Positions 51,081 through 62,100 of a DNA stretch of 64,000 bases are shown here, piece after piece (the stretch's first letter is position 1; each line of letters opens with the position of its first letter). A model generated the notes under the pieces. The model was not told the origin of the DNA and searched no databases. It saw only the letters and a list, made by a program, of their open reading frames with translations. Origin of the DNA: Diacronema lutheri (Eukaryota; Haptophyta; Pavlovophyceae; Pavlovales; Pavlovaceae); contig JAGTXO010000020.1 of NCBI GenBank assembly GCA_019448385.1, positions 186,001 through 250,000 on the forward strand, given 5' to 3'. The translations under genes and the position numbers were made by a program.

Positions 51081-53792
51081 TTACGAGTGGCGATCGCGTT
51101 TGTGGTGCCTATGCTTGTCGTGGTAGTGAGCTTTCTTCTCCTTCTCCTCCTTCTTCTCCCTGCGCTCCCTCCTCTCCTCCTTCTTCTCGCCGTCGTGCTG
51201 CTCGTCGGGCCTGCGCGCCGTGCGATCGCGCGCACGCCCCCCGTCGCGGGCGCTCTCGCCGTCGCCATCGTCCGCCTCGCCGCCTCTCGAGCCCACGTGG
51301 GCGCGCCCCACACCGGACGCGTCGCGCGCGCGCTCCGCCGCGCCGGCCGCACGCGCTTCGCGCTCGCCCGACGGCGATCGCGCCCGCTTGGCCGCCCCGG
51401 CACGTGCGCTCGCTCCCTCCGCGCCACAAACGGCCGCGAAGTGCGGCGGCTGCGCGCGGGCCGCTGCGCTCACGGCATCGCCCCAGCGACTTGGCCGCGT
51501 ACCACCGATCCCCTGGCCGCCGTGCACGCCACGCAGTGGTGGCGGCGGCGGAGGCGGTGGCGGCAAGAGCGGCAGCATGGTCGCCGGTAGGTGAGTGCCC
51601 CCTGACGGCACGCCGCTGCCGCCATCGCCCGCGCCGCACGCGCCGCCGCGACCAGCGCCGACGGGCCAGCTACCGCTGCCTCCACCTCCGCCGCCCCACT
51701 GCGGCGCAGTGCATGCGATCCCGTTCCGGCCGCCATCGTGCATGCCGCTGCGATACCCAGGGGCGCTGCCCCTTCTTCCGACGCCGGGCGGCGCCATGCC
51801 CGCCCCGCCGCCGCCACCAACGCCGCCGCCGCCGCCTGGGCCCGCGCCGCCCATCGCCGCCATCGGCTCGTTGCGCCGGTAGCTGACGGCGCCTCGCCGC
51901 GGGCATTGCCGAGCCGATGGCGGTGAGGGCGCGACCGAGGGCGCAATGAGTGCACTGCGCGGAGCCGAGGGGCATGCGACGGAGCCACGCGCACGCGCGT
52001 GCGCACGGCACGCGCGCGCGGCACGCGCAGCATGGCGCGGCGCGGCGCTCGCCTCGCGGTGCGCGTACCGGTTCCAGACCTTTGCGACTGACTGAGAAAA
52101 GTCCACTTTGATACGCCGGTCGTCGATCAGCGCGCCGTCCATCTTGAGGTAGGCCTGTGAGCCCACAACACGTGCACAGGGAAGGGGTCCCCGGGGGGCG
52201 GTGTGTGTGGGCGGTGAGCCCACAACACGTGCATAGGGGAAGGGGTCCCCGGAAGGCGGTGTGTGTGGGCGGTGAGCCCACAACACGTGCATAGGAGAAG
52301 GGGTCCCCGGGGGGCGGTGTGTGTGGGCGGTGAGCCCACAACACGTGCACAGGAGAAGGGGTCCCCATGGGGAATGGAAAAGAAGGGCACGGGGCGCGGG
52401 GCGGTGTGTGGGGGGGGTGGGGTGGGTGGGGGGGGGGGGGGGGGGGGGGCTGGGTTCGATCCCGCGAGGCCGTGACGTGAAGCGGGCGGGCGGCTGACGG
52501 GCGTCGCACGAGGAGCGGCGACGCGCCTCTGCGCGGCGTGGGCACGGCTCCCGACAGCGGAGAGCGAAGGGCTGACAGCGCAGAGGGCGCCGCCCTGCCG
52601 CGCGCACACGCGCTCGCCCGGCCGACAACTCAAGGCGAGCGCAGGCCGCGGCCCGCACGCAGTGCCCGTGGCGCTCGCGCCGGGCCGTGCGGTGCGCACA
52701 CCGCCTCGCATTGCTCCTTGTGCGCAAACTCGACAAAGGCGTAGTTGAGCGACTCGCCCGTCTTGGCGTCGCGAATCACCTCGCACTTGACGATGTCGCC
52801 GAAGCGCGCGAAGATGATCTCGAGGTCGTCGTCCTGCGTGACGGCGTTGAGCTTGCACACGAAGAGCACGTTGTCGGGAGGCGCGACGTCAGCGTCGGGC
52901 AGGTCGCCAAGCATCTCAAGTACCTGCGGCGGAAGGCGAGGCGAGCGCGCGCGGAGCGCGTCGGGCGGCGGTGCGCGTGGCGCGCCGCGAGGCCACGAGG
53001 CGCGGACGCGCGCGGCGGGGCGCAGGCGGGCGCGGACGGGCGCGGGCGGGCGCGGGCGGGCGCGGGCGGGCGCGAGCGGGCGAGGCGGGCGCGAGCCCGC
53101 GTCGGCGGTGCGCGCCGCACCTCCGCGCGGCTCTTGGCGGCCTGCGCGGCGAGCGCCTCCTCGAGCTCCTCCGCCGTCTTCCCCTCGTGCTCGTCCAGCG
53201 CCTCGTCGTCCGCAAGCCGCGCGCGATCCTGCGCGAGCTGCTCGGGAGTCGGCGACGGCGAGCGGTCGGGCGGGCGGAGGCCGGCCGGGTCGGGGAAAGG
53301 ATCGTCGAGAATGATGGTGTGCTTGATGCGGACGTTCTGGTACGGGCGGCCATCTGCGTCAACATACGCCGCGTCGATCGCCGCGAGCGCCTCGAGCCCC
53401 TCCGCGACGCGCCCAAAGATTGTGTGCGACTCGTCGAGGCGGTGCATCGCCGGGCCGGTCGTGATTACAAACTGCGAGGCGTTGGTGTTCGGGCCGGCGG
53501 TGGCCATGGAGACGGTGCCGACGCTCGCGTGATTGAGCCGCTTGCTCAGCTCGTCGTCGAAAAAGCGCGCGCGCTCGCCGTGCAGCAGGCCCCAGACCGA
53601 CGTGCCGCCCGCGCCCGTGCCGGTCGGATCGCCCGTCTGCACGAGCCGCCCCTTGGAGACGTGGTGGAAGAGGCAGCCGTTGTAGTACTTGAGCTTGCAT
53701 AGCTTCAGAAAGTTCTCGCACGCGCGCGGCGCCACGTCCACGTGCAGGTCGATCACGAGGTCCCCCTTGGACGTCTCGACGAGCACGGACAT
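51081..53792 (-). CDS. PPIL4: Peptidyl-prolyl isomerase-like 4 (cyclophilin plus RRM)
   Basis: 593 residues from ATG 53792 ([20 protein letters not shown]). The cyclophilin domain includes [14 protein letters not shown] and [20 protein letters not shown], then an acidic linker. The RRM has RNP2 (NVLFVCKLN) and RNP1 (NYAFVEFA), completed by [21 protein letters not shown] Gly/Pro-rich part and a charged His/Lys/Glu tail end the protein. Introns: 53120-52924 (GTGCGG), 52701-52155 (GTGTGC) and 52068-51883 (GTACGC), all ending in AG; the last gives KVWN followed by RYRRNEP. PPIL4/CYP59 acts in the nucleus on RNA polymerase II transcription and splicing. The 547-base intron carries a minisatellite and a poly-G tract. 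Confidence 0.9.
52157..52375. repeat. 57-58-base minisatellite in the second PPIL4 intron
   Basis: Nearly identical units start at 52157, 52214, 52272 and 52330, each GTGAGCCCACAACACGTGCA followed by an AGGRGAAGGGGTCCCC-type part and GGCGGTGTGTGTGGGCG. The last unit is incomplete. A poly-G run (about 52428-52449) follows. Confidence 0.9.
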
Positions 53793-53864
53793 TCGCCGCG
53801 ATCGATCAGTCGGCCATGCTGCGGCACCACGCAGTAGTGGAAAGTGGATGGAGGCCGGGCCGCC
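53793..53864. promoter_or_regulatory. Putative bidirectional promoter of PPIL4 and pelota
   Basis: Only 72 bases separate the two start codons. Both genes act on RNA or its quality control, so shared expression would make sense. No core element recognised. Confidence 0.4.
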
Positions 53865-55367
53865 ATGCAGATCCTGCACCGCGACGTGTCTGGCAAGGAC
53901 GGCAGCGGCTCGGTCAAATTGATGGTCGAGCAGACGGACGACTTGTGGCACCTGTACAACCTGATTGTGCAGGGCGATTCGGTGCGCACCACCACCGAGC
54001 GCAAGGTCCACAAGGAGCTCGCGTCCGGCGCGACCGACTCGCAGCGGATGAAGCTCAACCTGACCGTTACGGTCGACAAGCTCGACTTCGACGCGGAGGC
54101 GGGCGAGCTACGGCTGAGCGGGCGCAACACGGAGGAGAATCCGTTTGTTAAACTCGGCGCCTTCCACACCCTCGACCTCCAGCTCCACCGCACGATCGTC
54201 GTCACAAAGCTGCAGTGGGACGCGCTCGCGCTTGCGCGCCTCGCCGACGCGGCCGACGCGGCCAAGGACGCCGACGTGGCGGTGCTTGTACTGCAGCCAG
54301 GCGTCGCGCACCTGTGCCTGATCACGCCCTCGCTCACCCTCACTCGCGCCAAGGTCATCGTGCCCATCCCGCGCAAGGGCCGTCGCGGGGACGGCGGCGC
54401 TCAGCGCGCGTACGACAAATTCCACGAGGCGCTGCTGCAGGTGAGCGCAGCCGAGCGCGCGCAGCGTGAGCCGGCGCGAGGCCCGCGCGCGTGCGAGACG
54501 AGGACGCGCGCTGCCACATTCCGAATCGTCACGCCGCGCGGCCCGCGCTTGCGCCGCGCGCGCGCGCGCGCCCCGCCCCTGCCGGCGCTCGGCCAGGCGG
54601 TCCTCCGCCACGTCGACTTCTCGCGTGTGAGCGCGCTGCTCGTCGGCTCGCCCGGCTTCGGCGCGGACGACTTCCTCGCCTACGTGTGGGCGCAGGCCGC
54701 CAAGCGCGACGACGCGCGCGCGCTCTTCGCGCATCGCGCCAAAATGGTGCGCTGCCGCGCGTCGTGCGGCTTCCGACACGCGGTCCGGGAAGTCCTGTCC
54801 GACCCTGAGACGGCGGCGCAGCTGAGCAGCACGCGCGCGGCGGGCGAGGTTGCGGCGTTCGACGCGTTCCTCGCCATGCTCGGCCGTAACATAGACCGTG
54901 CGATCTACGGCTATGCTCACGTGCGCGCGGCGTGCGACCACGGGGCGCTGAACACGCTGCTGCTCTCCGACTCGCTCTTCCGCGCGCAGTCGATCGCCGT
55001 GCGGAGGCAGTACGTGGCGCTCGTCGAGGACGCGCAGCAGGCGGGCGCGGCCGTCTCGCTCTTCTCCGCGATGCATCCCGCCGGCGAGCAGCTCGCGCAG
55101 CTCTCGGGCGTGGCCGCGGTCCTGCGGTTCCCGCTCGCTGATCTCCTCCTTGCCGAGTCGGCTGCCGAGCGCGCCGGCGCGGCGGATGGGTCCACGGCGT
55201 CTGCGGACCTCGCGGCGGGCGCGGTGGACGCGGCGATGGCTGCGGGCGAGCTCAGCAGCGACGACGACGGCGAAGGCCCGCGCGTGCTGCCCGGCGCAGG
55301 CATCCTCGAGGGCGACATGAGGTTCGGCTCAGATGTGTGGGCCGGCTCGGACGCGGGTCCATTTTGA
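53865..55367 (+). CDS. PELO: Pelota (Dom34), ribosome rescue factor
   Basis: 448 residues from ATG 53865 (MQILHRDVSGKDGSGSVKLM). The eRF1-1-like N-domain shows DDLWHLYNLI, GDSVRTTTERKV and ENPFVKLGAFHTLDLQ. An intron (54441-54596; donor GTGAGC, acceptor GGCCAG, phase 0) joins FHEALLQ to AVLRHVDFSRVSALLVGSPG. Domains 2 and 3 continue with VREVLSDPETAAQL, RAAGEVAAFDAFL, GALNTLLLSDSLF and the SAMHPAGEQLAQLSGVAAVL end. With Hbs1 it splits stalled ribosomes in no-go and non-stop decay. An acidic Ala/Asp/Gly tail of about 60 residues extends it beyond the animal protein. Confidence 0.92.
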   Translation: MQILHRDVSGKDGSGSVKLMVEQTDDLWHLYNLIVQGDSVRTTTERKVHKELASGATDSQRMKLNLTVTVDKLDFDAEAGELRLSGRNTEENPFVKLGAFHTLDLQLHRTIVVTKLQWDALALARLADAADAAKDADVAVLVLQPGVAHLCLITPSLTLTRAKVIVPIPRKGRRGDGGAQRAYDKFHEALLQVSAAERAQREPARGPRACETRTRAATFRIVTPRGPRLRRARARAPPLPALGQAVLRHVDFSRVSALLVGSPGFGADDFLAYVWAQAAKRDDARALFAHRAKMVRCRASCGFRHAVREVLSDPETAAQLSSTRAAGEVAAFDAFLAMLGRNIDRAIYGYAHVRAACDHGALNTLLLSDSLFRAQSIAVRRQYVALVEDAQQAGAAVSLFSAMHPAGEQLAQLSGVAAVLRFPLADLLLAESAAERAGAADGSTASADLAAGAVDAAMAAGELSSDDDGEGPRVLPGAGILEGDMRFGSDVWAGSDAGPF

Positions 55368-55468
55368 TGGCCCTCGCATGGGGTAGTCTGTGTGCAAGGG
55401 GGGATGAAAGAGGCATGTGTGCACGGCCTCGCGGCGCGCCTCGAGCCGGCGGACCGGCGCGCGCCGCT

Positions 55469-55837
55469 TCAGCCGAGCTCTGCGGGCGTGTCGACGTTCA
55501 GCAGCGCAGCGCAGTCGGCGGGCTTCTTGACGCCGTTGATGATCCGGCCGTCGATGCGCACGTTCGGGCCCATCGTGCACTCGTCGAAGCAGCCGTGCTC
55601 CGTGTCCGAGCAGTCGGCGACGATGACCTCGACGCCGGGCGGCGCGAGGCTCTGCAGCAGCTCGAGCGTCTTCGCGGAGCCGCGCTTGGTGCAGTGCTTG
55701 CTGCGGCACACCTCGACAGTGCGCGGCGCGCCCTCGGCCAGAACAACGAGCGCGCGCGGCGGCGCGAGGGCGGACCTGCTCGATGGACTCAGCGCCGCGA
55801 GCGCCGCGCACCACACCGTCGCAGCCGAGACCAGCAT
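55469..55837 (-). CDS. Thioredoxin-fold [2Fe-2S] ferredoxin-like protein, targeted
   Basis: 122 residues from ATG 55837. A hydrophobic leader (MLVSAATVWCAALAALSPSS) suggests secretion or organelle import. The domain holds VCRSKHCTKRG with its Cys pair, then GVEVIVADCSDTEHGCFDEC and TMGPNVRIDG. This is the CxxxxC...GCxxxC layout of NuoE-like ferredoxins; here the first pair is CRSKHC and the second GCFDEC. Plastid or mitochondrial electron transfer or cluster handling is likely by family. Starts only 28 bases from an alternative start of the aminopeptidase gene. Confidence 0.75.
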   Translation of the reverse strand: MLVSAATVWCAALAALSPSSRSALAPPRALVVLAEGAPRTVEVCRSKHCTKRGSAKTLELLQSLAPPGVEVIVADCSDTEHGCFDECTMGPNVRIDGRIINGVKKPADCAALLNVDTPAELG

Positions 55838-55970
55838 TTTTTTTGCGCGTGAAGACGAACGCGAAATGCTGGCGTGCGTCGCGGTGATTGCGGTCGCGCG
55901 CGGCGGCCGCGTCGGGCCGAGCGCCGCGCTGCGCGCGCGGAGTTCGGCGGCGGCGTTCGTGCGCGTAAAG

Positions 55971-57735
55971 ATGATGAGCACGACGCCCGCGATGGACCCA
56001 GCGCGCTGGATCGCGCGCTTTGCCGACGGCGCGGCCGACGCGCAGACGGTCGAGGTCACGGCCGTGCCGAAGGCCGAGTGGAAGGCGTGGCTCGCCGCGC
56101 AGCCCGCGAGGACGCGCGGCTGGCTCGAGGCGCTCGGCCGTGGAAAGTTCAAGCCGGGTGAATGGACCGCCATCCCCACCGACGACACTGGCACGCCGGC
56201 GCTCCGTCAGGTCGTCGTGGGCGTCGAGAACGCATCGTCGATATGGGCGTACGCGTCGCTTCCGGGCTCGCTGCCGGCCGGCCGCTCGTACAGGCTGAGC
56301 GTGGTCGGCGCGAGCGCTGGCGCCCGCGAGGCAACGGCCGCCGCGCTCTCGTGGGCGCTCGGCTCGTACGAGTATGACTTTCTCAAGACCTCCGTCGTGC
56401 CGCGCCGCGTGCAGCCCGCACGCCCGACGTTGCTCTGGCCAGCTGAGTGTGACCGCGCGGCCGTCGCGCGCGCGGCGACGGCCACCTACCTCTGCCGCGA
56501 CCTAATCACCACGCCGTGCGAGCAGCTCGGCCCCGCCGACCTCGAGCGCGCCGCGCGCGACCTCGCGGCCTTGCACACCGGCGCGACCGTCACCGCCGTC
56601 ACGGGCGACGCACTCCTTTCCGCGAACTTTCCGATGATCCACGCGGTCGGGCGCGCGGCGGGCGCCGGGCGCGAGCCGAGACTCGTCGAGCTCCGCTGGG
56701 GCCGCGCCGGCGCGCCCAAGGTTGCGCTCGTGGGCAAAGGCGTTATGTTTGACACGGGCGGCTTGGATATCAAACCGTCGGCCGCCATGCTGACGATGAA
56801 GAAGGACATGGTGCGCGCCGCGTGCGTGTGCCGCCCGTATGGCGGTTCGCCTCGCCGCGTGCCGAGCCTTCCCGCCCGTGTCGCCTCACGCGCGCGCCAC
56901 GCGCGCGCCGCGCTCACGCGCCGCGCCGCGCTGCGCACGCCGCGCGCGCCTCGCGCGGCTGCAGGGCGGCGCGGCTCATGCGCTCGGCCTCGCGTCGATG
57001 GTGATGAGCTCGGGCCTCGACATCTCGCTGCGCGTGCTTCTCCCCATCGTCGAGAATTCCATCTCTGGTTGCGCCTTCCGCCCCGGTGACGTGCTCGTTG
57101 CACGTAACGGCGTGACCACCGAAATTGGAAATACCGACGCGGAGGGCAGGCTCATCCTCGCCGATGCGCTCGTGTACGCGAGCGAGGAGGCGCCCGAGCT
57201 GATCATTGACATGGCAACGCTCACCGGCGCCTCGCGCGTCGCGCTCGGCGCCGACGTGCCGTCGATTTTTTCAAACGACGACGCACTGGCGCGCGAGCTG
57301 CAACGGCTGTCCCGGGACGAGCAGGACCAGGTGTGGCACTTGCCGCTCTGGGAGGGGTACCGCAAGCAGCTCACGGGCTGCGTCGCTGACCTGAAGAACG
57401 TCGGCGCCGGCGCGTACGGCGGCGCGATCACCGCCGCGCTCTACTTGCGCGAGTTCGTGGGCAGCAGGGCGCTCAAGAAGCGAGCCGCGCGCGGCGGCGG
57501 GGGCGAGGGTGGCGTCGGCGTCGGCGCAGCGGCAGAGAGGGCGGAGGACGAGGACGAGGACGAGGAGGCGGGCGGCGCGCCGGCTGCCGGCCCCCAATGG
57601 CTGCACATGGACGTGATGGCGTACAACCAGGCGTCGAGCCCGGGCCGGCCCGAGGGCGGCGAGGCGATGGGGATGCGAGCCTTCTTTGCGCTGCTGCAGC
57701 AGCGGTATGGCGGCGGACCGCCCGTCGCGCCGTGA
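55971..57735 (+). CDS. M17-family leucyl aminopeptidase
   Basis: 536 residues from ATG 55971; an in-frame ATG at 55866 would add a hydrophobic leader like an import signal. An intron (56811-56964; donor GTGCGC, acceptor CTGCAG, phase 0) lies inside the active-site region, joining LTMKKDM to GGAAHALGLASM. Metal and catalytic residues are present: VGKGVMFDTGGLDIKP and the family signature NTDAEGRLILADAL. The C-terminal HMDVMAYNQASSPGRPEGGE resembles bacterial-type M17 enzymes. An acidic loop (EDEDEDEEAG) is inserted near the end. M17 enzymes form hexamers and remove N-terminal residues using two metal ions. Confidence 0.9.
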
Positions 57736-57845
57736 GAGTCCTCTGGAGTCTGGACTGCCGCCGAGGGCGTGCGCCCGGCGTCCAACAGGCGACACCGGGA
57801 ACGCGCCGCGAAAGCCCGGAAAGAAAGTCCCGCGCAAATAGCAGG

Positions 57846-59075
57846 ATGGCGACCGGGAGAGGCGCGTTGTCCGCGCTCCTCCTCGGGCTCGGGGCGGCCA
57901 CGTTCACGCCGCGGGCCGACCAGGCGGACATGTGCCGCGTCGTGATTCACGAGCTCGCCGCCGAGGTGCTCAAGTTTGACCTGCGCGCGCATGGTGAGGA
58001 CGATATCTACGAGACCGTGCCCGCCATCTGCTTCGCGCTCGTGCGCGCGTACAAGCTCGCGCCGGCGGAGGGCGTCCCAGAGGGCGCGCTGCTGCTTGTG
58101 CAGCGGGAGGCCGACGGCGATGAAGTCGCCACCGCTCCTGGCGCGCCCGCGCCCATTGCCGCGGGCCCGAGCGCCGTCGAGTCGTACGTGCGCGTGAAGC
58201 GCGAGTGCGAGCACTTCACCGACCGGTGGCACCAGGAGCTCTCGGAGCTCATCTATCGGCACGTGGCGAAGTGGAGCGCGGCGCAGATGGCCGACGAGTT
58301 CTGCGCGCGCGTCGTGCGCGGCGTTAAGCCCGAGCGCCGCGCACCCGCCCGTCGACAGCGCGCGGCTGCGAGCGCGCGCTCGGCGCTCCACGACGCGCCA
58401 GCGGAGCGAGAGTCCGGCTCAGCGCCGGGCTCGCGCGCGGCGGAGCGCGAGGAGGCAGCGCGGTACGAGGAGGCGTTCAAGCTGCTTGATCGCGACGGCT
58501 CGATGCGCCGTCTCATGCAGATCGAGGCGCACTCACCCGAGCTCATGCTCGACGACGCCGACGCCGCGCAGATGGCCGTCGCGGTGGAGCACGTCGCGTG
58601 CGACGTGTGCGGCCTCGTCGTGGACGAGGCGCACGCGCGCGTGGCGGAGCTGGCAGGCGGGTTGGCGAGCGCGTCGGAGGAGGCGTTGCTCGACGCGACC
58701 GAGGGGCTGTGCGAGGGCGACGAGCCGCTCAACCCGATGCGGCCGGGCAACCCGCCGCGCTGGGCGGAGCGGCACGAGGCACGACCGCCCGACGCGCTGG
58801 GTGGCCGGTGGCGCGTGCGCGCGCTCAGCCCAACGGAGCGGAGAGCGCGCGCCAAGGACGCGGCGCTGTACGAGCAGCGGGTTTTTTCAAATGCCGTGCT
58901 CATGCGCGCGTGCAGGCGAGCGCTGCACGACGCGCCGGACGACGAGCAGACGCTCGCCAGCGCGTTGCTCGCCGCGCGCCGCCTCGGCGAGCGAGCGCCC
59001 GCCGCCGTGCGGGGCGCGTTCTGTCGTGCAGCCTGCGCCGGCGAGGTGGCTGCGGTCGCGAAGGAGGAGGTGTAA
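57846..59075 (+). CDS. Secreted or ER protein with saposin/canopy-like Cys-helical domains
   Basis: 409 residues from ATG 57846; the signal peptide runs MATGRGALSALLLGLGAATF. The first helical unit has Cys in ADMCRVV, PAICFAL, RECEHF and DEFCARVV. The second has CDVCGLVVDEAHARVAELAG, EGLCEGDEPLNP and LMRACRRALHD. Spacing of CxxC and later Cys recalls saposin-B and canopy (DUF3456) proteins of the ER lumen, but no clear match to one family. A basic, Arg/Ala-rich linker separates the units. No KDEL-type end (ends KEEV). A poly-C tract follows the stop codon. Confidence 0.55.
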   Translation: MATGRGALSALLLGLGAATFTPRADQADMCRVVIHELAAEVLKFDLRAHGEDDIYETVPAICFALVRAYKLAPAEGVPEGALLLVQREADGDEVATAPGAPAPIAAGPSAVESYVRVKRECEHFTDRWHQELSELIYRHVAKWSAAQMADEFCARVVRGVKPERRAPARRQRAAASARSALHDAPAERESGSAPGSRAAEREEAARYEEAFKLLDRDGSMRRLMQIEAHSPELMLDDADAAQMAVAVEHVACDVCGLVVDEAHARVAELAGGLASASEEALLDATEGLCEGDEPLNPMRPGNPPRWAERHEARPPDALGGRWRVRALSPTERRARAKDAALYEQRVFSNAVLMRACRRALHDAPDDEQTLASALLAARRLGERAPAAVRGAFCRAACAGEVAAVAKEEV

Positions 59076-59086
59076 TATGTATTCTA

Positions 59087-59110
59087 CCCCCCCCCCCCCC
59101 CCCCCCCCCC
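59087..59110. repeat. Poly-C tract after the saposin-like gene, followed by an A run
   Basis: About 24 C begin 12 bases after the stop codon and are followed by AGAAAAAAAC. It lies between convergent genes, like the poly-G tract at 50976-51005. Confidence 0.9.
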
Positions 59111-59141
59111 AGAAAAAAACAATGAGGAGAAATGCGGCTGT

Positions 59142-62100
59142 CTATCCCGAAACGGCGAGCGGCATTCGCTTGGGCAGGCGCGCAAAGACCGCCGCCACCG
59201 CCTGCAGCACCTCCGAGCTGTGCGCATGCTTCTCCTCGGCAAGCAAGACCGCGTGCTCAATCATCATGTCCGACGCTTTGAGCTCGTCGCTAGCGGCCGG
59301 ATTGTGCGCGAGCGCGAGCAGCGCGCCAAGCGCTGCGAGCTGCACGCCGCCGTGCAGCGGATGCGCGAGCATCGCGCTGACGATGTGCTGCGGCGCGTGC
59401 TGCCGCGCGGCGGCGGAGGCGAGCGACGCGTCTGCGCGGGCGCGCGCGCGCACGCGACGACCGCGCGAGGGGCGAGGTGAAGATGGCAGAAGTATCGCGG
59501 CAGGCGCGCGCGGAAGACGAGCGTCCGGCGTGCTCCGGCGTGCTCAACCCAGCGCGCGTGCGCGCGAGAGCGTGCGCGCTGTGCTCACGGGCTGCTCACG
59601 GGCGGTCGTCTGCCCATCCCGCCCCGCGCGCCACACAAGCCGCGCACAGCCCCGCGTGCAGCCGCGCGCGCGCGGCGCGGCGCGGCGCGCGCACCACCGC
59701 CGGCAAGGGCGCCAAGGGCGAGCAACGCTTGCTCCTGGACGCGCGCTTCGGCGGCGCGCGCGCGCATCGCCAAGCACGTGAGCGCGACGAGCTGCTCGCC
59801 CATCGGCGTCTGCGCGTGCGCGCGCGCGCCCCGTGACCTCTCCGCGCCGAGCCCGAGTGAGCCCACTGCGGCGTCGCGCGCCGCGGCTGCGGCGAGCGCC
59901 GCGTCGCGCGCCTTCGCGTGCTTGCGCGACGAGGCGGCGTCTGCGCCGGCGGGCAGCGGCGCGCAATTTGGCAACGACCGCGCGTGCGCGCCCGACGACA
60001 GCGCGAGCGCGCCGGCGCTGCCCGCCGATACGTTGGATGGGTGCATGTGCGGGTGCAAGGACGACGCCATGCTGCCGTCCGTCGCGGGCAGTATGGGCGC
60101 GCCGCGAGCAGCGACGGCGAGCGCGGCCGCGGACGGCGCGCGCAGCGCGGTGGCGTTCGCCCTGCTCGGTGCAGCGTTTGCCCTGTTCAGCGCGGCACCG
60201 GATCGTGCGCCGCGCGGCCTGGGCGGTAACGCACGAAGCAGGGGCAAAAGCCGCGCGACCTGGGAAGGGTGCGCGAGGTGCGCGCGCCCGCTGCCGCGCC
60301 GGCGGCCATCGTTGCCGCCGTTGCCTCCGCCTGAGCGCATGCCGACGCCGGCGCGCGCGCCGCCATCGTTGTTTGTGCGTGCGCGCGGCTTGCCGCCGCT
60401 TTCCCCATCCGCATCCCGCAGGCTGTGCGCCGCCGGGTCCGCCCCGCCAGCCGAGCGCTCGCCCGCCGGGTCACCCGCGCCGCCGTCCTCCAACGCGTCC
60501 GCGTCCGTGCCCCCACCCGCCGGACTCGAGGCGCGTTCGCTCGTCGGTTCCAAGTCGCCGCCGTTCGCCGCGACGGCGGCGGCCGCGTCGCGCGCGGCGT
60601 CAACCACCGCCGCGCCGGCTGTGCTCAGCGGCTGCGCGATGGGTGACGGCGCGCCCTTGCCCGCCACAGCGGCTTGCATGGTCGGCGAGACGGGCCGCAG
60701 AGCGCCCACGCCGCCTCCGACGCGCGACGCGGCGGTGCGCAGCGGGTGCGTCGGCAACGTGAGCCCCTGCTCCGCAACGTGCGGCGGCGTGCGCGACGAC
60801 GACGCGAAGCGAAGATTCGCACCGTTCGCGCCGACGAGCGTGCGAAGCGCGCCGCACGCGTTGTACCACAGCAGGTGCGTCGCACGCGCTGCTCCCGCGG
60901 CCGCGGCAGCGCTGCTCGACGAGCCGAAAAGCGAAACGGGCGCAGGCGCGCCCGGCACGTCGCCTGGCGCGTCTGTGCCGCCGCCGCCGCCGCCGCCGCC
61001 GCCGGCTGCGCCCACGGGCGGCGCGGCGGCCGCGCGCGTCGACGGCGCGTCGCGCGACGGCAGCGTGAGCGCTCGGAGGACGAGGGGCAGCGCGCCGTCG
61101 GCGAGCGCGCTGTCACACGCGCCCGCATTGCAGTACGCGAGCTTCCAGACGAAACCGATGGCTGCCGCCTGCACGTCCACGTGCTCCTCGTGAACCTTGA
61201 GCGCGGTGAGGGCAAAGTGAAGCGCGCCCGAATCGACGAGAAGACGCGCGACCGCGTTGGCGGGCTTGGAGGCGAGCAACGACTGCAACGCGAGCCAGCC
61301 CTCGCGCTGGCACTGCCGCTTGATCAGCAGCGCGCGCAGCAGCTCGAGCACGACGAGGGGCAGTGCCGTCTCCGCGCCCGTCGCCGCGCGCGGCCGCTCG
61401 CGCGGCACGGGCGCGGGCGCGGGCGCAGGCACAGGCGCAGGCGCGGTTTCGGTATCGGGACCGGGACCGGGATCGGGATCGACCATCGAATCGGCCAACA
61501 GATCGGCGGCCGGGCTGGGCGTGGGCGACGGGCTGGGCGCGCGCGTCTCGACCTGGTCCACGCCGTCCGTCGACGCAGCGATGGCGCCACCGTCGGCCAG
61601 ATTCTCACCGTCGGCCAGATTCTCACCGTCGGCCAGATTCTCACCGTCGGCCAGATTCTCCACCACCGCGCGCGCGGGCGCGCCGTCGCCCTCGCCGTCG
61701 TCGCCCGCGGCCGTGGCCGCGGCGTTGCCGTTGGCGCGCGCCGCGTCAGTGGTCGCGACGCGCGCGCCCGCGCTGCCGGTTGCGCGCATCGCATCCCGCT
61801 GGCGCTGCAACCGCGCCACTCCCGCGAGTATGGGCATGTTCGCATTGAGCACGTCGACCTCCGAGCGTGCGGCGTCGAGGCGAGCGGTCGTGACCGCCAA
61901 GTCGGCGGCCATTCTCTCGGACTCAGCCTGCGCGCGCTCGAAGGCGGCCTTGAGGCTGAGCTGCGCGCGCTGCGCGTCGAGCTCGGCGTGCTCGGCCTTC
62001 TGCTGAGCCGCCGCGTGCGCGCGGGCAGCCTCGAGTTCGGCGCGCAACTCGCGCTCGTCCTCGGCGCGCGTGCGCATGAAGAGCGCGTATTTGGCCTCGA

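Noticed and set aside
52450-52480. GGGTTCGATCCC, like the T-arm of a tRNA
   Set aside because: No matching A-box, anticodon arm or acceptor stem upstream; it follows directly on a poly-G run inside an intron. At most a chance or SINE-type B-box.
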